From positions 1 through 16,624 of the forward strand of contig CAYLGY010000058.1 in the NCBI GenBank assembly GCA_964383325.1: a DNA stretch of 16,624 nt. The letters run 5' to 3'. A program made the translations under genes and the position numbers. This document shows positions 13,973 through 16,624 of the stretch, one piece after another. Positions within the stretch are counted from its first letter, which is position 1; every line of letters starts with the position of its first letter. Under the pieces are notes generated by a model that ran no database searches, was not told the DNA's origin, and saw only the letters and a program-made list of their open reading frames with translations. The DNA comes from CAYLGY01 sp964383325 (GTDB lineage Bacteria; Pseudomonadota; Alphaproteobacteria; Rhizobiales; Rhizobiaceae).

Positions 13973-14053
13973 CAGACTGTGATAGGGGAAGTGGAAGAAA
14001 GCATGTGACGAAGCCGGCACGCATTGCGCGTCCGGTTATATAAGGATTCATGG

Positions 14054-14569
14054 ATGGCAGACCGCAAGACTAGTTTTGATTATGAGGACCTTCTGGCTTG
14101 CGCCCGAGGCGAATTGTTCGGCCCCGGCAATGCGCAACTTCCGGCGCCGCCCATGCTGATGTTCGACCGGATAACCGAGGTGAGCGAAAAGGGCGGGGAG
14201 TTCGGTAAGGGCTTCATCCGGGCCGAGCTCGATATCCATCCGGACCTCTGGTTCTTTCCCTGCCACTTCATCGGCGATCCGGTCATGCCCGGTTGCCTCG
14301 GCCTCGATGCGCTGTGGCAGATGACGGGGTTCTTTCTTGGCTGGCTTGGCGAGCCAGGCAAGGGCAGGGCGATCTCCACGGGCGAAGTCAAGTTCTCCGG
14401 CATGGTCACGCCAGAAACTCGGCTGGTCGAATATGGCGTCGATTTCAAGCGCGTCATGCGGGGCAGGCTGGTGCTGGGGATCGGCGACGGATGGTTGAAG
14501 GCTGACGGAGAGACCATATACAAGGCAAGCGATCTGCGGGTAGGCCTGTTCAGGAAGGATGCCGCCTGA
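14054..14569 (+). CDS. fabA: 3-hydroxyacyl-ACP dehydratase/isomerase
   Basis: The 171-residue enzyme removes water from 3-hydroxydecanoyl-ACP and isomerises trans-2- to cis-3-decenoyl-ACP, the entry to unsaturated fatty acids in the anaerobic pathway. The active helix region reads FFPCHFIGDPVMPGCLGLDA (67-86), with catalytic His71 and Asp85, and the PMLMFDRI opening (33-40) is typical. FabA rather than FabZ is indicated by length and by the fabB partner. The ATG at 14054 has AAGGA eight bases ahead; an ATG four bases earlier is out of frame. It heads an operon with fabB (18-base gap) and fabI, divergent from irr. Confidence 0.96.
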   Translation: MADRKTSFDYEDLLACARGELFGPGNAQLPAPPMLMFDRITEVSEKGGEFGKGFIRAELDIHPDLWFFPCHFIGDPVMPGCLGLDALWQMTGFFLGWLGEPGKGRAISTGEVKFSGMVTPETRLVEYGVDFKRVMRGRLVLGIGDGWLKADGETIYKASDLRVGLFRKDAA

Positions 14570-14587
14570 CGGCGGAAAGGAATTTGC

Positions 14588-15805
14588 ATGAGACGAGTAG
14601 CGGTAACCGGAATGGGGATCGTGTCCTCCATCGGGAACAATATCGAGGAAGTGCTTTCGTCGCTGCGCGAAGGCCGTTCCGGAATCGTCCGGGCAGAGAA
14701 ATATGCCGAAATCGGCTTCCGCTGCCAGGTGCATGGCGCGCCGGACATTGACGTCGAATCGCTGGTCGATCGTCGGGCGATGCGATTCCATGGCGGCGGC
14801 ACCGCATGGAACCATATTGCGATGGATCAGGCGATCGAGGATGCGGGGCTCGAGCCAGATGAGGTTTCGAACGAACGCACCGGGATCATCATGGGGTCCG
14901 GCGGCCCATCGACCAGGATCATCGTCGAATCGGCCGCAATTGCCCAGGAAAAGGGCCCGAAGCGCGTCGGGCCCTTCGCCGTGCCCAAGGCCATGAGCTC
15001 GACGGCGTCCGCCACCCTTGCAACCTGGTTCAAGATCAAGGGGGTCAACTATTCGATCAGTTCCGCTTGCGCCACTTCGAACCACTGCATCGGCAGTGGA
15101 TATGAGCAAATTCTGATGGGCAAGCAGGATATCGTCTTTGCGGGCGGCTGCGAGGATCTGGACTGGACCCTGTCGGTCCTGTTCGATGCCATGGGCGCGA
15201 TGTCGAGCAATTTCAATGACGAGCCGCAACGGGCTTCGCGTGCCTTCGATGCCCGGCGCGACGGGTTCGTCATTGCCGGTGGCGCCGGCGTCATCGTGCT
15301 GGAGGAGCTTGAACGCGCCAAGGCGCGCGGCGCGCGCATCTATGGCGAGCTGGTCGGCTATGGCGCCACTTCGGACGGATATGACATGGTTGCGCCCTCC
15401 GGCGAAGGCGCAGTACGGTGCATGCGCCAGGCGCTCCAGAATGTTTCTGCGCCGGTTGACTATATCAATCCGCACGCGACATCGACGCCGGTCGGCGACC
15501 GTCAGGAAATCGCAGCGGTGCGTGAGGTATTCGGGGACAAATTGCCCTACATTTCCGCGACGAAGTCCCTGACCGGGCACTCGCTCGGCGCTACTGGCGT
15601 CCAGGAAGCGATCTATTCGCTTCTGATGATGAACCATGATTTCATCTGTGAGAGTGCAAATATCGAGGAGCTGGACCCGGAATTCGAGGATATTCCGATC
15701 GTTCGCGAGCGCATCGACAATGCGCGGCTCGAAACCATCCTGTCGAACTCTTTCGGCTTCGGGGGCACCAACGCTACCCTCGTTTTCCAGCGCTATCTCG
15801 GGTGA
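14588..15805 (+). CDS. fabB: 3-oxoacyl-ACP synthase I
   Basis: The 405-residue condensing enzyme extends acyl-ACP with malonyl-ACP and is needed to elongate the cis-unsaturated products of FabA. The nucleophile is Cys161 in SISSACATSNHCIGSG, and the two histidines are His296 (NPHATSTPVGD) and His331 (TKSLTGHSLGATG), with Lys326, matching the numbering of E. coli FabB within two residues. The C-terminal NSFGFGGTNATLVF loop is standard. The start has AAGGA seven bases ahead. The stop is nine bases before fabI. Confidence 0.96.
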   Translation: MRRVAVTGMGIVSSIGNNIEEVLSSLREGRSGIVRAEKYAEIGFRCQVHGAPDIDVESLVDRRAMRFHGGGTAWNHIAMDQAIEDAGLEPDEVSNERTGIIMGSGGPSTRIIVESAAIAQEKGPKRVGPFAVPKAMSSTASATLATWFKIKGVNYSISSACATSNHCIGSGYEQILMGKQDIVFAGGCEDLDWTLSVLFDAMGAMSSNFNDEPQRASRAFDARRDGFVIAGGAGVIVLEELERAKARGARIYGELVGYGATSDGYDMVAPSGEGAVRCMRQALQNVSAPVDYINPHATSTPVGDRQEIAAVREVFGDKLPYISATKSLTGHSLGATGVQEAIYSLLMMNHDFICESANIEELDPEFEDIPIVRERIDNARLETILSNSFGFGGTNATLVFQRYLG

Positions 15806-15814
15806 GGGACATCA

Positions 15815-16624
15815 ATGAATGAACTGATGAAAGGCCGCCGCGGCCTGATCATGGGCGTGGCCAATGACCATTCCATTGCCTGGGGCATTGCCGAGAGACT
15901 CGCCGCGTCGGGTGCGGAACTTGCCTTCACCTATCAGGGCGAAGCCTTCGGGCGGCGGGTCAGGCCCCTTGCCGAGAAATGTGGCGCAAGCCTTGTCCTG
16001 CCTTGCGATGTCGAGGATGAGCAGTCTGTTGCGGCAGTGTTCAACGAGATTGGCGACAAATGGGGGCGGCTCGACTTCCTGGTCCATGCGATCGGATTCT
16101 CCGACCGCAACGAGCTGAAAGGGCTCTATGCCAACACATCGCGCGAGAATTTCCAGCGGACGCTGCTGATTTCCTGCTATTCCTTCACCGAGGTCGCGCG
16201 CCTTGCCGCGCCATTGATGGATCAGGGTGGCGCCATGCTGACGCTGACCTATGCCGGGTCGGTTCGCGTCATGCCGAACTACAATGTGATGGGGGTTGCG
16301 AAGGCTGCGCTGGAAGCGAGCGTCCGCTATCTTGCCAATGATTACGGACCTGCCGCGATCCGGATCAACGCGCTTTCGGCGGGCCCGGTCAGGACCCTGG
16401 CCGGCGCGGGGATATCGGACGCCCGGCTGATGTATTCCTATCAGAGCCGCAACTCGCCATTGAGGCGCAGCATTTCCATCCAGGAGATCGGCAATTCCGC
16501 CCTCTATCTGCTTTCTGACCTTTCTTCCGGCGTAACCGGCGAAATCCATTATGTCGATTCGGGATACAATATCGTCTCGATGCCGGTACTGGACGAGCTC
16601 AAGCGCACCGAGCCGGAAGGCTAG
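15815..16624 (+). CDS. fabI: Enoyl-ACP reductase (NADH)
   Basis: The 269-residue short-chain reductase completes each fatty acid elongation cycle by reducing trans-2-enoyl-ACP. The nucleotide-binding start GVANDHSIAWGIAERLA (14-30) has the modified glycine pattern of FabI. The catalytic set is Tyr146 (LTYAGS), Tyr156 and Lys163 (YNVMGVAK), exactly the Y-x6-K spacing of FabI, the target of triclosan-type inhibitors. The start has GAGGGA six bases ahead. It is complete: its TAG is the last codon of the window. Third gene of the fabA-fabB-fabI operon. Confidence 0.95.
   Translation: MNELMKGRRGLIMGVANDHSIAWGIAERLAASGAELAFTYQGEAFGRRVRPLAEKCGASLVLPCDVEDEQSVAAVFNEIGDKWGRLDFLVHAIGFSDRNELKGLYANTSRENFQRTLLISCYSFTEVARLAAPLMDQGGAMLTLTYAGSVRVMPNYNVMGVAKAALEASVRYLANDYGPAAIRINALSAGPVRTLAGAGISDARLMYSYQSRNSPLRRSISIQEIGNSALYLLSDLSSGVTGEIHYVDSGYNIVSMPVLDELKRTEPEG

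Noticed and set aside
14036..14041. TTATAT as a fabA promoter -10
   Set aside because: Too near the start codon to leave room for a ribosome site in the transcript, and no -35 hexamer lies 16-19 bases upstream.
14048..15637. 529-residue minus-strand open frame across fabA and fabB
   Set aside because: It spans two well-conserved genes in antisense and shows no protein-family features.
1..16624. A defence system, prophage, insertion sequence or CRISPR array
   Set aside because: No nuclease/methylase pairs, transposase, integrase, tail or capsid genes, or regularly spaced repeats were seen on either strand; xseA is a housekeeping repair gene.

Overview
The window reads as a piece of a high-GC alphaproteobacterial chromosome, most likely from the Hyphomicrobiales (Rhizobiales). 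The strongest pointers are an Irr-type Fur regulator divergent from a fabA-fabB-fabI operon, an alphaproteobacterial-style 6S RNA in front of the 5-formyltetrahydrofolate cyclo-ligase gene, a TrcR (DUF1013) gene, and a rhizobial-looking LuxR/LuxI pair. Family or genus cannot be fixed from the sequence alone. Nearly all DNA is coding, no intergenic gap exceeds 300 bases, and I saw no tRNA, rRNA, insertion sequence, CRISPR array or phage gene.

Layout, left to right. (1) 26-72: a short palindromic repeat of intergenic-mosaic type. (2) 74-2245, minus strand: a sulfur module, with a secreted two-domain rhodanese followed by a YeeE/YedE-type membrane transporter. (3) 2450-4860, plus strand: the 6S RNA gene, ygfA, a ymdB-type metallophosphoesterase, and trcR behind its own good promoter. 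(4) 4888-6668, minus strand: an MFS carrier and an OsmC-family peroxide-detoxifying protein. (5) 6818-8350, plus strand: xseA (exonuclease VII large subunit), which overlaps tail-to-tail with a minus-strand, signal-peptide-bearing family 3 solute-binding protein at 8344-9192. (6) 9316-12946, plus strand: a LuxR-type regulator, an acyl-homoserine-lactone synthase, and a membrane glycosyltransferase of family 2 with an N-terminal MshEN/GspE-N-like domain. (7) 12865-13777, minus strand: a DUF1801 protein and the iron regulator irr. (8) 14054-16624, plus strand: fabA, fabB and fabI, ending exactly at the window edge.

How the parts work together. Part 2 probably moves sulfur species across the inner membrane and transfers sulfane sulfur in the periplasm. 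Part 8 is a complete anaerobic-type unsaturated fatty acid branch plus the enoyl reductase. The most interesting stretch is part 6: a complete quorum-sensing circuit (all expected synthase and ligand-pocket residues are present) sits directly upstream of a polysaccharide-type glycosyltransferase that may also carry a nucleotide-sensing domain. That suggests, but does not prove, density-controlled production of a surface glycan. I found no clearly new type of system. Most genes are ordinary chromosomal ones, and the novelty lies in combinations and small regulatory signals.
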